Origin: Candidatus Aalborgicola bjergmarkensis
GTDB taxonomy: Bacteria; Pseudomonadota; Gammaproteobacteria; Burkholderiales; Burkholderiaceae_C
Assembly: GCA_016708725.1 (NCBI GenBank)
Contig: JADJFE010000030.1
Span: 310,001 to 374,000 of the forward strand
Reading direction: 5' to 3'
Length of the DNA: 64,000 nt
Shown: one piece after another, positions 1-9,582 of the stretch
Position numbering within the stretch: the stretch's first letter is position 1
Layout: every line of letters starts with the position of its first letter
The notes under the pieces: model-generated
Databases searched by the model: none
Told to the model about the DNA's origin: nothing
What the model saw: only the letters and a program-made list of their open reading frames with translations
Made by a program: the position numbers and the translations under genes

Positions 1-1555
1 GGTTCATCCCGGAAGAGAGGTTCAGAAAAAATCCTTGTTTGTCCGCCAGGGGCAAGCGTTGTCCAAAGTCGCCCGCTGCTGCCGCTGCAACGATGGATGC
101 GACTTCCTTTTCGACATTGACTTCGGTCGTGCGGTCAGCCCACTCGACCACGGTTCCCAGACGCTGGCCGTCGGCGCCGATGATCGGGTTGGCATGCAGC
201 CCGAAGTGCAGGGCGCCGATCTGTATCTGGGTTTTATACGTGGTCTTCAGGGCCGACAGCATGCTGCGCTGGTGTGCCGGGTGCTTGTGGAATACATCCA
301 TGCTGGTGCCCATGAGCTGGCGTGCATCGAACCGGGGCAGCGCTTTGCGCAATTCCGCCTCATTGCGCTGCAGCATGGCCTGTATGGTTTCGTTCATGTA
401 GATGATGTTGAACTGCATGTCGGCAATCATCACGTTGGTGCTGCACTTGTCCAGTGCAGACCGGATGCGTGCGTTGTAGCGTGCCGAGCGATTGGCTTCT
501 TGCAGCGTGCTTTGTACCCGGTCCATGGCCTCGCTGATGCGTGCCTTTTGTCCGGGAAGCCGATCCATGGCAACGTCCAGATTGCCTTCTGCATAGGCCG
601 TCACCACGGTGATCAGGTTCTGGGTGTCGGCAATGTGGGAGCGCACCAGCTTGTTGATCGACTGCCCCATGGTCTTGTACGCCCCTTCCAGCGCATCCAT
701 CGGTATGACGTAGTCCAGCATACCCATGGCGTGCTGGTGCGCCATCTCATTCTGGGCGGCTTCAAACTGCTGCAGTGTGCTTTGCATCTTGGCCAATGGC
801 GCCATGAGTTGCCCGACTTCGGACGGGTCGATCTCGATCTGGTGGTCCAGCTCCCCGGATGCGACCTTGCGCGCCACCGTCAAGGCGGCAGTCAATGGCC
901 GTGTGATGCTGATGATCAGGATAAACGCGACCAGCATGGCAAAGGCGCCCGTCACCATCACGACATAGAACGCCGTTTGCGACAGGCCGGTTGCTGTGTG
1001 TGCGGTGGTGCCCAGGCCGGTTTGCATCAACTTGACCCGTGCGCGCACAAAGGGTGCCAGTTCTTTTTGCAGATTTTCGCTGGCGGCATCGAACGCGGGC
1101 CTGAGCTTGTTGCCCGCTCGCGGTCCTTCGGACACGTAGGCCATGGCCATGTATTGGCCTGCAGCGTAGTAGGCGAGGGCGTTCGCACGAATGGCCTTGA
1201 TGCGTTGTTGTTCTGCGGCGTCGCCGGATTCGGTAAAGTATTTCTCGAATCGGTCCAGATCGGTGTTGAGCGCATCAAAAATTTCCTGCGCCTTGGCAAA
1301 ACCATCGTCCAGGCCTTCCTGGGCGCGGGTTGCCGCAATGTAGGTCAGAAACTGCTGGATTTGCACCACATTCTTGTCCATGCTGGTGGCCAGCACGGTG
1401 TATTCAATACTCTTTTCAGATATTTCCACCACGCGGTCACGCATGCCATCGAGCTGGTGGCTCAACCAGAAGGCAAAACCGATGAACAGGACGATGGGCA
1501 ATGTGATGCCCACCAGGATGCGGGTACGGATGGATAAATTGCGAAGGAAATGCAT
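1..1555 (-). CDS. methyl-accepting chemotaxis protein, C-terminus beyond window
   Basis: The minus strand is open without a stop from an ATG at 1555 to the window edge (518 codons seen). The product starts with a short basic stretch and a membrane helix (about residues 12-31), then a helical periplasmic sensor region, and a second helix at about 193-215 that runs into a HAMP-like segment starting ISITRPL. A PAS-like domain follows (about 372-470, with FNIIYMN and ending LGTVVEWADRTTEV). The methyl-accepting signalling hairpin would lie off the left edge, so the receptor class is inferred from this membrane-HAMP-PAS layout. The gene begins 11 bp after the MscS gene and is probably in its operon. 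The ligand cannot be told. Confidence 0.85.
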   Translation of the reverse strand, partial: MHFLRNLSIRTRILVGITLPIVLFIGFAFWLSHQLDGMRDRVVEISEKSIEYTVLATSMDKNVVQIQQFLTYIAATRAQEGLDDGFAKAQEIFDALNTDLDRFEKYFTESGDAAEQQRIKAIRANALAYYAAGQYMAMAYVSEGPRAGNKLRPAFDAASENLQKELAPFVRARVKLMQTGLGTTAHTATGLSQTAFYVVMVTGAFAMLVAFILIISITRPLTAALTVARKVASGELDHQIEIDPSEVGQLMAPLAKMQSTLQQFEAAQNEMAHQHAMGMLDYVIPMDALEGAYKTMGQSINKLVRSHIADTQNLITVVTAYAEGNLDVAMDRLPGQKARISEAMDRVQSTLQEANRSARYNARIRSALDKCSTNVMIADMQFNIIYMNETIQAMLQRNEAELRKALPRFDARQLMGTSMDVFHKHPAHQRSMLSALKTTYKTQIQIGALHFGLHANPIIGADGQRLGTVVEWADRTTEVNVEKEVASIVAAAAAGDFGQRLPLADKQGFFLNLSSGMN

Positions 1556-1566
1556 AGGCTTGCTCG

Positions 1567-2859
1567 TTAACGGGTATGGACGATACGCTGCGGATAGGGA
1601 ATTTCGATCTGGTGCGCGCGCAGCGCCCGTAGGATAGCCACATTGACATCCGAACGCAGATTGCCCAGGCCATTTTCATAGTCGCCGACCCAATAGCCCA
1701 CGGTGAACTCCAGGCCATCGGGTGCGAAGGCGGATAGGGTAACCGAAGCGGGTGGCTCGCGCAGCACACGTGGCTGGTCCAGCGCGGCTTGCAGCAGCAG
1801 TTGCATGACCTGATCAATGTCGCTGCCGTGGGCTATGGTCACAACTGTGCTTTGCGCCAGCAGGGTATCGGCCAGTGACAGGTTTTCCACGCGGCTGGTA
1901 ATCAGCAGCTCGTTGGGCACGATGGATTCGCGCCCGGCTTGTGAGCGCACCACGGTGTAACGTGCGTTGATCTGGGTGATGGTGCCCTCAAAATTGTCCA
2001 CGCGCACGTTGTCGCCAATGCGCATGCTGCGCTCGGCCAGAATCACAAAACCGCTGATGTAATTGGCGGCGAGTTTTTGCAGGCCAAAGCCGATGCCCAC
2101 ACCAATGGCTCCGCCCAGCACCGACAGGGCTGTCAGGTCTATGCCCACGGCGGAGAGCGCCAGCATCAGCCCGACGAACATCAACAAGGCGCGCGTGGCG
2201 TTGCTGACGGCCTTGCGCAAGGATAACTCGCTGCCTGTGGCGGCGCGCAGCAGGCGGCTTTCGATGGCCGAGGAAATCCATAAGGTGACGATCAGCACCG
2301 CACCGGCGGTCAGGATGCCCTCGATGATCGTGCGCACCGATAGGGTGGATGTGCCGACTTTCCAGGTGATCTGGTCGAGTTCGTTGAGCACCACGGGCAA
2401 GAGACCGCTGACCCACATCACCATGGCCAGCCAGGCCAGCCAGGAGATGGTGTGCTCCAGTGAGCGTACCCAGCGTTGCTGGGAGAAAGCGGCGTTGAGC
2501 ACCTTGACGCCGATGCGGATGGCTACCAAAGCCACCAGCACGGGTATTGCCACCTTGAGCACTGCCACGTTGATGAAGCGCTCCAGCAGGGTGCGTCCGG
2601 CATAGCCCAGGCACAGCAACACCAGCGGAAACAGCACGCCGTCCACCAGGCGGCGGCCAAACCAGATGGAGGTGTGCTCCTCCTGCTGGCCCAGCGTGTG
2701 CCGCGTCAGGCGTACCAGCCCCCAGGCCACAGCCACGCAGACCGCCAGCACAAACAGTTCCAGCAATACCGACGGCTGCAAGAAGGCCGCAAGCCAGGCA
2801 TCGAGGTCGTCAATGGCTTTGGGCGTTGGCGTGCGGCTTGTATTAGCCATGCTGGCCAT
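1567..2859 (-). CDS. MscS-family mechanosensitive ion channel
   Basis: A 430-residue inner-membrane protein with several N-terminal helices, followed by the MscS core: a glycine/alanine-rich pore helix (GGAIGVGIGFGLQKLAANYI), then the beta domain (RIGDNVRVDNFEGTITQINARYT) and a C-terminal alpha/beta domain. MscS channels open under membrane tension to release solutes on osmotic downshock. An upstream in-frame ATG exists at 2937. The start at 2859 is preferred because its ATG overlaps the stop of the deacetylase-like gene as TGATG, which suggests translational coupling. It is longer than E. coli MscS (286 residues), with extra N-terminal helices as in many betaproteobacterial homologues. Confidence 0.9.
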   Translation of the reverse strand: MASMANTSRTPTPKAIDDLDAWLAAFLQPSVLLELFVLAVCVAVAWGLVRLTRHTLGQQEEHTSIWFGRRLVDGVLFPLVLLCLGYAGRTLLERFINVAVLKVAIPVLVALVAIRIGVKVLNAAFSQQRWVRSLEHTISWLAWLAMVMWVSGLLPVVLNELDQITWKVGTSTLSVRTIIEGILTAGAVLIVTLWISSAIESRLLRAATGSELSLRKAVSNATRALLMFVGLMLALSAVGIDLTALSVLGGAIGVGIGFGLQKLAANYISGFVILAERSMRIGDNVRVDNFEGTITQINARYTVVRSQAGRESIVPNELLITSRVENLSLADTLLAQSTVVTIAHGSDIDQVMQLLLQAALDQPRVLREPPASVTLSAFAPDGLEFTVGYWVGDYENGLGNLRSDVNVAILRALRAHQIEIPYPQRIVHTR

Positions 2860-3824
2860 CACAGGTCTGCCAGTACGCGAATATGGCCTTCGACGCAACG
2901 CGCCAGTGCATCCAGGGTATAGCCCCCTTCCAGGCAAGAGACGATGCGCCCGTGTGCATGGTGTCGCGCCACGTCCTTGATGCGCTGCGTGAGCCAGATG
3001 AAATCGGCTTCGGTCAAACCCATTTGCCCCAGATCGTCATCCCGATGGGCGTCAAAACCGGCGCTGATGAAAATCATTTCCGGTCGGTAGGCTTCCAATC
3101 GTGGCAGCCAGTGTGTGAGCACCAGTTCGCGTACCGCATCGCCCTTGGTGTAGGCCGGAACCGGGATATTGACCAGGTTGCTCGCGTGTGAACGGGCGCC
3201 ACCCGGTGGATAAAACGGGTGCTGGAAGAAACTGACCATCAGGATGCGCTGGTCGCCCGCAATGATGTTTTCGGTACCATTGCCGTGGTGTACGTCAAAA
3301 TCAATGATCGCAACCCGGCTCAGGCCATGGCGTTCCAGCGCGTAGCGCGCGGCGATAGCGACATTGTTGAGAAAGCAAAATCCCATGGCATAGTCGTGGC
3401 AGGCGTGGTGTCCGGGTGGGCGTATGGCACAAAAGGCATTTTCCATTTCACCCGCCATGACCGCATCGGTTGCGGCGATGGCCGCACCGGCGGCGCGCAA
3501 GGCGGCGTCCCAGGTGTGGATGTTCAGCGCAGTGTCGGGGTCGATTTGCGCGTGTGTGGGTCCTCCAGCATTGATTTCATCGCGCAGCCCATCGGTGAGG
3601 CCGCGCAAGGCCGCCACGTGCATGCGGCCATGGGCCAGTTCGATGTCGGCAATCGACGCCTGGGGCGCCTCCCGCCGATCCAGCAGGTCGCCAACACCAC
3701 TGACAATCAGACGGTCTTCGATGGCATCAAGCCGCTCGGGACACTCGGGGTGGCCTGCACCCATTTCGTGTTTCTTGCAGTCAGAGTGGGTAAAGTATCC
3801 GGTCTTATTCACCACAGTTCTCAC
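2859..3824 (-). CDS. histone deacetylase family protein (class II HDAC-like amidohydrolase)
   Basis: A 321-residue zinc deacetylase-fold protein. The family's active-site landmarks are present: IRPPGHHA (paired histidines), GFCFLNNVAIAA, the metal-binding VAIIDFDVHHGNGTE and SAGFDAHRDDDLG. Bacterial members remove acetyl groups from acetylpolyamines or acetyl-lysine; the substrate here is unknown. The annotated start is a GTG at 3824 with no clear Shine-Dalgarno sequence, and in-frame GTGs at 3815 and 3812 are alternatives. It heads a putative operon with the MscS channel and the chemoreceptor. It is divergent from the MoxR gene, so the intervening 30 bp or so must hold both promoters or parts of them. 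Confidence 0.9.
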   Translation of the reverse strand: MRTVVNKTGYFTHSDCKKHEMGAGHPECPERLDAIEDRLIVSGVGDLLDRREAPQASIADIELAHGRMHVAALRGLTDGLRDEINAGGPTHAQIDPDTALNIHTWDAALRAAGAAIAATDAVMAGEMENAFCAIRPPGHHACHDYAMGFCFLNNVAIAARYALERHGLSRVAIIDFDVHHGNGTENIIAGDQRILMVSFFQHPFYPPGGARSHASNLVNIPVPAYTKGDAVRELVLTHWLPRLEAYRPEMIFISAGFDAHRDDDLGQMGLTEADFIWLTQRIKDVARHHAHGRIVSCLEGGYTLDALARCVEGHIRVLADL

Positions 3825-3853
3825 AAATTAAAAATTTCGGTTAAGGTTTGCGT

Positions 3854-4774
3854 ATGGATACACAAAACAAATTAAAAGCGCTGCTTGGTCAGCTTAACAC
3901 GGTGATCGTCGGTAAAGCCGCACAAATTCAGGATTGTGTGGCTTGTCTGCTCGCCGGAGGTCACTTACTGATCGACGATGTTCCGGGGGTGGGAAAAACC
4001 ACGCTCGCACATGCCCTGGCACGCACCTTTGGTCTGCAATTCTCGCGGGTGCAATTTACCTCGGATCTGATGCCCAGCGATCTTAGCGGCGTATCCATTT
4101 ACGAGCGTGGCAAGGAGGCATTCGTGTTCCATCCGGGGCCGATCTTTGCCCAGGTGCTGCTGGCCGATGAAATCAACCGGGCCAGCCCCAAGACCCAAAG
4201 CGCGCTGCTCGAAGCCATGGAAGAAAAGCAGGTCAGCATTGAAGGCGAAACCCGGCCTTTGCCGCAGCCGTTTTTTGTGATCGCCACGCAAAATCCGCTG
4301 GACCAGCTAGGAACCTACGCCTTGCCCGAGTCGCAGATGGACCGTTTTCTGATGCGCATCTCGCTGGGCTACCCGGACCGCCTGGCGGAACGTGAGTTGT
4401 TGCTCGGCAACGACCGGCGCTCGTTGACCGAGCGCTTGCCCAGTTTATTGACCCAGGCCGAGCTACTGCAGTTGCAAGACAAGGTGCTTGCGGTGCATAG
4501 CGCACCCGCCTTGCTGGATTATGTGCAGGACCTGATTGCGGCTACCCGTTCAGGTACATGGTTTTTGCAAGGACTCAGCCCACGTGCCGGTATTGCCGTC
4601 ATCCGTGCGGCCAAAGCGCAGGCTCTTTTGAGCGGGCGCGATTATGTGGCCCCTGATGATGTGCAAGCCATTTTGCCGCAGACGATTGCCCATCGGTTGA
4701 TAGCGGTGGGGGACTCCGGGCGCGGAACCATCGAGCAGGTGCGTGCCATGCTGGCGGCGGTGCCCTTGCCATGA
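3854..4774 (+). CDS. MoxR-family AAA+ ATPase
   Basis: A 306-residue AAA+ ATPase with Walker A GVGKTTLAHALA, Walker B VLLADEINRASPKTQSALLEAMEE, sensor 1 FFVIATQNPLDQLGTYALPESQMDRFL, and a C-terminal lid. MoxR ATPases act as chaperones that mature or insert metal-containing or secreted complexes. ATG 3854 is preferred over the in-frame TTG at 3848. The stop overlaps the next gene (ATGA at 4771), giving the standard MoxR-DUF58-transglutaminase operon. Confidence 0.93.
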   Translation: MDTQNKLKALLGQLNTVIVGKAAQIQDCVACLLAGGHLLIDDVPGVGKTTLAHALARTFGLQFSRVQFTSDLMPSDLSGVSIYERGKEAFVFHPGPIFAQVLLADEINRASPKTQSALLEAMEEKQVSIEGETRPLPQPFFVIATQNPLDQLGTYALPESQMDRFLMRISLGYPDRLAERELLLGNDRRSLTERLPSLLTQAELLQLQDKVLAVHSAPALLDYVQDLIAATRSGTWFLQGLSPRAGIAVIRAAKAQALLSGRDYVAPDDVQAILPQTIAHRLIAVGDSGRGTIEQVRAMLAAVPLP

Positions 4775-5769
4775 GATGGCGTGCGCGTTTGCAGCGCTGG
4801 TTCGAGAGTCGCATCACCCCGCGCGACAGCGTGACCCTGACACAGCGCAACGTCTACATTCTGCCCACTGGCCCTGGGTTCATGTTGGCCTTGACGCTGC
4901 TGGTGCTGGTGGTGGCTTCCATCAATTACCAGCTTAATCTGGGCTATCTGTTGACCTTTTTGCTCGCCGGTTGCGCGGTGGTCGGCATGCACGTGTGCCA
5001 TGGCACGCTGCGCGGTGTCACGCTGCAGCTGATGCCACCCGAGGCGCAATTCGCGGGTGCCAATGTGACGGTTAATGTCAACCTTTCAAGCCAACGGCGC
5101 AGTCCGCGTTACGGTATCGGGCTGGCTATCTTCGGTAGTGACCATTGGAGCTGGACCGATGTTCCAGCCCAAGGGAGTGCCAAAGTGCAGCTTGCTTTCA
5201 AGCCGCAACGGCGCGGATTGCATCGCGTGCCCACCTTGACCGCTGAAACGCGGTTTCCGCTGGGTACCTTCAGGGTCTGGACCGTGTGGCGTCCGTCAGC
5301 CCAGGTGCTGGTTTACCCGGCGCCCGAACCGCACCCGCCCCCCTTGCCGCCCGGCGAGCCGCGTGCCGGTGGCACTGCGACGGTGCAGCGGCAAAGCACC
5401 GGGGAGTTTGACGGCATCCGTGCGTACCAGCGCGGGGATCCGCTCAAGCTGATTGTCTGGAAAAAAGCCGCCAAGGCTGATGAACTGGTCAGTCGGGACG
5501 CCCAACAGGTGCAGCGCTTCGAGTTGTGGCTGGATATGGCACATACGGGGATTGCAGCGGCCACACTCGGCGGTGCGGCACTGGAACAAGCCTTGTCACG
5601 CTTGTGTGCCTGGGTGCTGGCGGCGGACAAGCAGGGGTTGCACTACGGATTGCGTTTGATGGGATTTGCCATCGCACCCGCAAGCGGCGAAGCACACCGC
5701 AGAAACTGCCTTCAGGCATTGGCACTGCTTGGTCAGACGGGTCAGACGGCCACCTCCGGAGCGAACTGA
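4771..5769 (+). CDS. DUF58 domain-containing protein
   Basis: A 332-residue protein with two adjacent hydrophobic helices near residues 33-75 (FMLALTLLVLVV and GYLLTFLLAGCAVVG) and the DUF58 signature GEFDGIRAYQRGDPLKLIVWKKAAK. DUF58 proteins are membrane-anchored partners of MoxR ATPases with a von Willebrand-like fold. The ATG overlaps the moxR stop by four bases and the next gene starts 2 bp after the stop, so the three genes are translated as one unit. The function of the complex is not established. Confidence 0.9.
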   Translation: MRWRARLQRWFESRITPRDSVTLTQRNVYILPTGPGFMLALTLLVLVVASINYQLNLGYLLTFLLAGCAVVGMHVCHGTLRGVTLQLMPPEAQFAGANVTVNVNLSSQRRSPRYGIGLAIFGSDHWSWTDVPAQGSAKVQLAFKPQRRGLHRVPTLTAETRFPLGTFRVWTVWRPSAQVLVYPAPEPHPPPLPPGEPRAGGTATVQRQSTGEFDGIRAYQRGDPLKLIVWKKAAKADELVSRDAQQVQRFELWLDMAHTGIAAATLGGAALEQALSRLCAWVLAADKQGLHYGLRLMGFAIAPASGEAHRRNCLQALALLGQTGQTATSGAN

Positions 5770-5771
5770 AT

Positions 5772-7814
5772 ATGCTGCAAGCCTTGAAAAACTTGCCGCG
5801 TGAAGCACGTGACACCTTGTTCTTGTTGATCGTCATCGCCTGGACGATAGCGCCGCATGTGAATAATCTGCCCGTGTGGTGCAGTGGCATGGCAGCCAGC
5901 GTTCTCCTGTGGCGTGCCTATCTGGCTGTGCGCAATTACCCTTTGCCTGCACGTTGGTTGCTGATATCGGGTCTATTGCTGGCTACAGCGGGTACCTTGT
6001 ACAGCCACCGTACGTTGATGGGGCGTGATGCGGGTGTTACCTACATCGTGGTGTTGTTGGCCCTGAAAACGCTGGAAATGCGTGCGCGGCGCGATGCCTT
6101 CGTGATTTTTTTCCTGGGTTTTTTTACATTATTGAGTAACTTCTTCTTCTCGCAAAGCCTGCTCACGGCGGCAGCCATGTTGGTGGGTTTGCTGGGTTTG
6201 CTTACCGCGCTGGTGAACAGCCACATGCCGGTCGGTCGGCCACCCTTGTTGCAGGCGGCCAAAACGGCGGGCTGGATGGCGTTGCTGGGTGCGCCCATCA
6301 TGGTCGTGCTGTTTGTGCTGTTTCCGCGCATCGCACCTTTATGGGGTGTGCCCAGCGACGCCATGAGCGGGCGCAGTGGTTTGTCGGCCCAAATGCAAGT
6401 CGGCAACATTGCCAAGTTGGCACTGGATGACAGCGTTGCCATGCGTGTGCGTTTTGATACCGAGCCACCGCATCAAGGCGATTTGTATTTTCGCGGGCCG
6501 GTGTTATCGAGCTTTGATGGGCGCGAATGGCGTGCACTGCGTTCGGCATGGCCACACCGCCTGGCGCTCAAACCCGATTTGCAGGTGCAAGGCGCACCGA
6601 TTGCTTACCAGGTCACGCTGGAGGCCAACAACCGCCCCTGGCTTTTGTTGCTGGATGCAACGGCAATCCAGCCAAAAATCGAAGCTTATAGCCCGAGCAT
6701 GGCCCCCGATCTGCAGTGGCAGGTGGAGCGTCCCATCAGTGACCTGATACGTTATAGCGCGCAAAGCCACATCCAGTTCCGCCATGGCCCACTAAACCCT
6801 GTAGCCGGTTTGCAGGATTACCTGGACTTGCCTCTTAATTTCAATCCCCGTACCCTGGCGCTGGCCCGTGCCATGCGCAGCGAGCCACGCTATGCCCGCG
6901 CCAATACGACCACGTTGGTGGACGCTGTGCTGGAGCTGTTGCGCACGGGTGGTTACACCTATACGCTGGAGCCCGGTGTGTTTGGCACCCACACTGCGGA
7001 CGAATTCTGGTTTGACCGCAAGGCTGGCTTTTGCGAGCACATTGCATCCAGCTTTGTATTGCTCCTGCGTGCCATGAACATTCCGGCGCGGATTGTCACC
7101 GGCTACCAGGGGGGCGCGCTGAATCCGGTGGATGGTTATTGGACGGTGCGTCAAAGCGATGCCCATGCCTGGTCCGAGGTCTGGATGGAGGGCCGGGGCT
7201 GGGTGCGTGTAGACCCGACTTCGGTGGTGGCGCCCGAGCGCACGGGCAGCCTGCAACGCCTGCAACTGCCCCCTGGCGTGTTCGGTCTGGCGCTGGATCG
7301 GCTAAGTCCACAACTCACCCTCAATTTGCGCGCCCTGTGGGAGGCGGTCAACAACCGTTGGAACCAGTGGGTGCTGAATTATTCGCAAAGCAAACAGCTC
7401 AATCTATTGCGCAGCCTGGGGTTTGATTCACCCAGTTGGGCCGATTTGAGTTACGTACTGATTGGAGTCGTCGTGTTCGCCAGCCTGGTTGGCGCTGCGT
7501 GGACGCTGTGGGAACGCCATCGGCAAGACCCGTGGCTGCGTCTGTTGCACCGCGCCATATATCGGTTAAAAAAGGCTGGGCTGGATTTGCCCCCCAATGC
7601 AGCCCCCCGGCGTATTGCCCTGGAGCTGCAAAGCCGCGCCACGGACATCCATCCGTCGCTGCTCGACTGGTTCTTGCGCCTGGAAAACTGGCGTTACGCC
7701 CCACGCCCCACTTCCGGCACCACCTCCGGCACCACGTCCAGCGGTGCAAGACAGGAGTTCCGATCATTGCAACGTGAATTTCGCCAGCTTCCCTGGCCGC
7801 GTCACATTCCATAA
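5772..7814 (+). CDS. DUF3488/transglutaminase-like membrane protein (TgpA type)
   Basis: The ATG at 5772 is 2 bp after the DUF58 stop; the frame is open further upstream but that overlaps DUF58. The 680-residue product has five or six N-terminal membrane helices (DUF3488), then a periplasmic transglutaminase core with the Cys-His-Asp triad in GFCEHIASS, DAHAWSEVWMEG and WVRVDPTSVV. A final helix near residue 565 (LSYVLIGVVVFASLVGAAW) and a cytoplasmic DUF4129-like tail follow. In Pseudomonas the homologue TgpA has transglutaminase activity and is essential. It belongs with the MoxR and DUF58 genes. Confidence 0.92.
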   Translation: MLQALKNLPREARDTLFLLIVIAWTIAPHVNNLPVWCSGMAASVLLWRAYLAVRNYPLPARWLLISGLLLATAGTLYSHRTLMGRDAGVTYIVVLLALKTLEMRARRDAFVIFFLGFFTLLSNFFFSQSLLTAAAMLVGLLGLLTALVNSHMPVGRPPLLQAAKTAGWMALLGAPIMVVLFVLFPRIAPLWGVPSDAMSGRSGLSAQMQVGNIAKLALDDSVAMRVRFDTEPPHQGDLYFRGPVLSSFDGREWRALRSAWPHRLALKPDLQVQGAPIAYQVTLEANNRPWLLLLDATAIQPKIEAYSPSMAPDLQWQVERPISDLIRYSAQSHIQFRHGPLNPVAGLQDYLDLPLNFNPRTLALARAMRSEPRYARANTTTLVDAVLELLRTGGYTYTLEPGVFGTHTADEFWFDRKAGFCEHIASSFVLLLRAMNIPARIVTGYQGGALNPVDGYWTVRQSDAHAWSEVWMEGRGWVRVDPTSVVAPERTGSLQRLQLPPGVFGLALDRLSPQLTLNLRALWEAVNNRWNQWVLNYSQSKQLNLLRSLGFDSPSWADLSYVLIGVVVFASLVGAAWTLWERHRQDPWLRLLHRAIYRLKKAGLDLPPNAAPRRIALELQSRATDIHPSLLDWFLRLENWRYAPRPTSGTTSGTTSSGARQEFRSLQREFRQLPWPRHIP

Positions 7815-7832
7815 ACACTGAAAGCCGATGCC

Positions 7833-9041
7833 ATGCAGCCCATTCCCGAGATTGTTTCCGCCGCCGCAACAATGGCTACTGTACGCCGTGATTTGCACGC
7901 CCATCCCGAGCTTGGTTTCGATGTTCACCGTACTGCCGAGGTGGTGGCCAATTTGCTGGAGCAGTGGGGTATTTCCGTGCACCGGGGCCTGGGGCGTTCC
8001 GGGGTAGTGGGTGCCATCAAAGCGGGTAGCAGTGCGCGTGCCATTGGTTTGCGTGCTGACATGGATGCCTTGCCGATACAGGAACTCAACCGTTTCGCCC
8101 ACGCCAGCCGCCACGCCGGGAAGATGCATGCCTGTGGTCACGATGGCCACACCGCCATGCTCCTGGCGGCAGCACAGTATCTGGCAAATCGGCGCGATTT
8201 TGACGGCACGGTGTACCTTATTTTTCAGCCTGCGGAAGAGTCGGGTGGCGGTGCACGCGCAATGATCGAAGATGGCCTGTTCGAGAAATTTCCCATGCAA
8301 TCGGTATTTGGCATGCACAACTGGCCCGGGCTGGCTGTTGGTGACTTTGCGTTGAGCGCGGGAGCAGTGATGGCGTCCAGCAACGAATTCAAGATCACCT
8401 TGCGCGGCAAGGGGGGGCATGCGGCCATGCCGCATATGGCATTGGACCCGGTGCCGGTGGCTTGTCAGATGGTGCAGTCCTTTCAGACGATTGTCAGCCG
8501 CAACACCAGGCCGATTGATGCGGCAGTGGTTTCTGTCACCATGATCCATGCGGGCCAGGTCAGTAACGTGATCCCGGATCGCTGTGAATTGCAGGGCACT
8601 GTGCGTACGTTCAGTCTTTCCGTGCTGGATATGGTCGAGCAACGCATGCGCACCATCGTCCATCACATGGCTGCGGCCTACGGGATGGAATGCAAGTTTG
8701 AATTCGCGCGTGGTTATCCGCCAACGATCAATTCGGCTCTGGAGGTGGAGGGTGCGCGGCGTGTGTTGATGGATGTGGTTGGTGCGGAACATGTGCAAGT
8801 GCAGGAGCCCACCATGGGAGCCGAAGATTTTTCCTACATGCTGCGCATCAAGCCGGGTTGTTACTGTTTTATTGGCAACGGCGATGGCGCGCATAGGGCG
8901 GATGCGCACAGTAGTTCTTCAGGTGCGGGGCCATGCCTACTGCACAATGCCAGTTACGACTTTAATGATGCCTTGATTCCGCTGGGCGCGACTTACTGGG
9001 TGCGATTGGTCGAAACATGGCTGGCCGTTGCAAAATCGTAG
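7833..9041 (+). CDS. M20 family metallopeptidase / amidohydrolase (hippurate hydrolase-like)
   Basis: A 402-residue zinc amidohydrolase of the M20D subfamily (IAA-amino acid, N-acyl-amino acid or hippurate hydrolases). Metal and catalytic regions are visible: RRDLHAHPELGF, LRADMDALPIQE, MHACGHDGHTAMLLAAA, FQPAEESGGGARAMIEDG, and TMGAEDFSYML near the C-terminus. The dimerisation (lid) domain lies in between. It releases an amino acid or an acyl group from an N-acyl-amino acid; the exact substrate cannot be assigned. It starts 18 bp after the transglutaminase gene on the same strand, but is probably unrelated functionally. Confidence 0.9.
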   Translation: MQPIPEIVSAAATMATVRRDLHAHPELGFDVHRTAEVVANLLEQWGISVHRGLGRSGVVGAIKAGSSARAIGLRADMDALPIQELNRFAHASRHAGKMHACGHDGHTAMLLAAAQYLANRRDFDGTVYLIFQPAEESGGGARAMIEDGLFEKFPMQSVFGMHNWPGLAVGDFALSAGAVMASSNEFKITLRGKGGHAAMPHMALDPVPVACQMVQSFQTIVSRNTRPIDAAVVSVTMIHAGQVSNVIPDRCELQGTVRTFSLSVLDMVEQRMRTIVHHMAAAYGMECKFEFARGYPPTINSALEVEGARRVLMDVVGAEHVQVQEPTMGAEDFSYMLRIKPGCYCFIGNGDGAHRADAHSSSSGAGPCLLHNASYDFNDALIPLGATYWVRLVETWLAVAKS

Positions 9042-9148
9042 CGCCAGGGCAATGATAGAGCAATGAAAATGCACATCCGGCAAAAACTAGCGACAAGCTG
9101 GGGTAGGATGGCATTTTAAGATTCAGGATTTAGGAATTAGGAGTGCGA

Positions 9149-9559
9149 ATGAAGAAAATGATCCCGTTAATGCTTGCCGTGCCCATGCTTGTTGCTGGTT
9201 GTGGGGGTGGTGATTCAAAGGAAAGAGCGTTTTTCGACTCAGAGCCCAGGGCGTTTTATACCGTCGAGTACGACATAAGCGCCACGCCAGCGTCGGATGA
9301 TGCGGTTGCTTACGTGACGTACACCAGTCCGGGGCAGACATCGGAACTGCACAAGGTCAATGTACCCACAACCATCAAGGCACCCCTCATGTTTGAGGGC
9401 AGTGAGCTTTACGTTTCCGCCCAGAACCCGAACTCCAGCCCGCAGAGTACCGTGAGTGTCGCCATCCGGGTGAACGGAGCACCCTACAGACACGCCAGCG
9501 CAAGTGGCCCGTACGCCCTGGCCACGGCAAGCGGCACGTGCTGTAACAATCCGCAATAG
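9149..9559 (+). CDS. small secreted lipoprotein, MmpS/beta-sandwich-like
   Basis: A 136-residue protein with a lipoprotein signal peptide and lipobox (MLVAGC, followed by GGG). The mature part is beta-rich, with TVEYDISATP, VAYVTYTSPGQ, LYVSAQNP and a C-terminal YALATASGTCCNN. This strand pattern resembles MmpS-type accessory proteins, but only weakly. ATG 9149 is chosen over an in-frame GTG at 9143 because the AGGAG at about 9138-9142 would be too close to the GTG. It is probably anchored in the outer or inner membrane. The function is unknown. Confidence 0.6.
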   Translation: MKKMIPLMLAVPMLVAGCGGGDSKERAFFDSEPRAFYTVEYDISATPASDDAVAYVTYTSPGQTSELHKVNVPTTIKAPLMFEGSELYVSAQNPNSSPQSTVSVAIRVNGAPYRHASASGPYALATASGTCCNNPQ

Positions 9560-9582
9560 TGGTTGAGTTACCGGGTTTTGGG

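Noticed and set aside
35..1537. Long plus-strand reading frame opposite the chemoreceptor
   Set aside because: It is antisense to a gene with membrane, HAMP and PAS features and encodes no recognisable domain.
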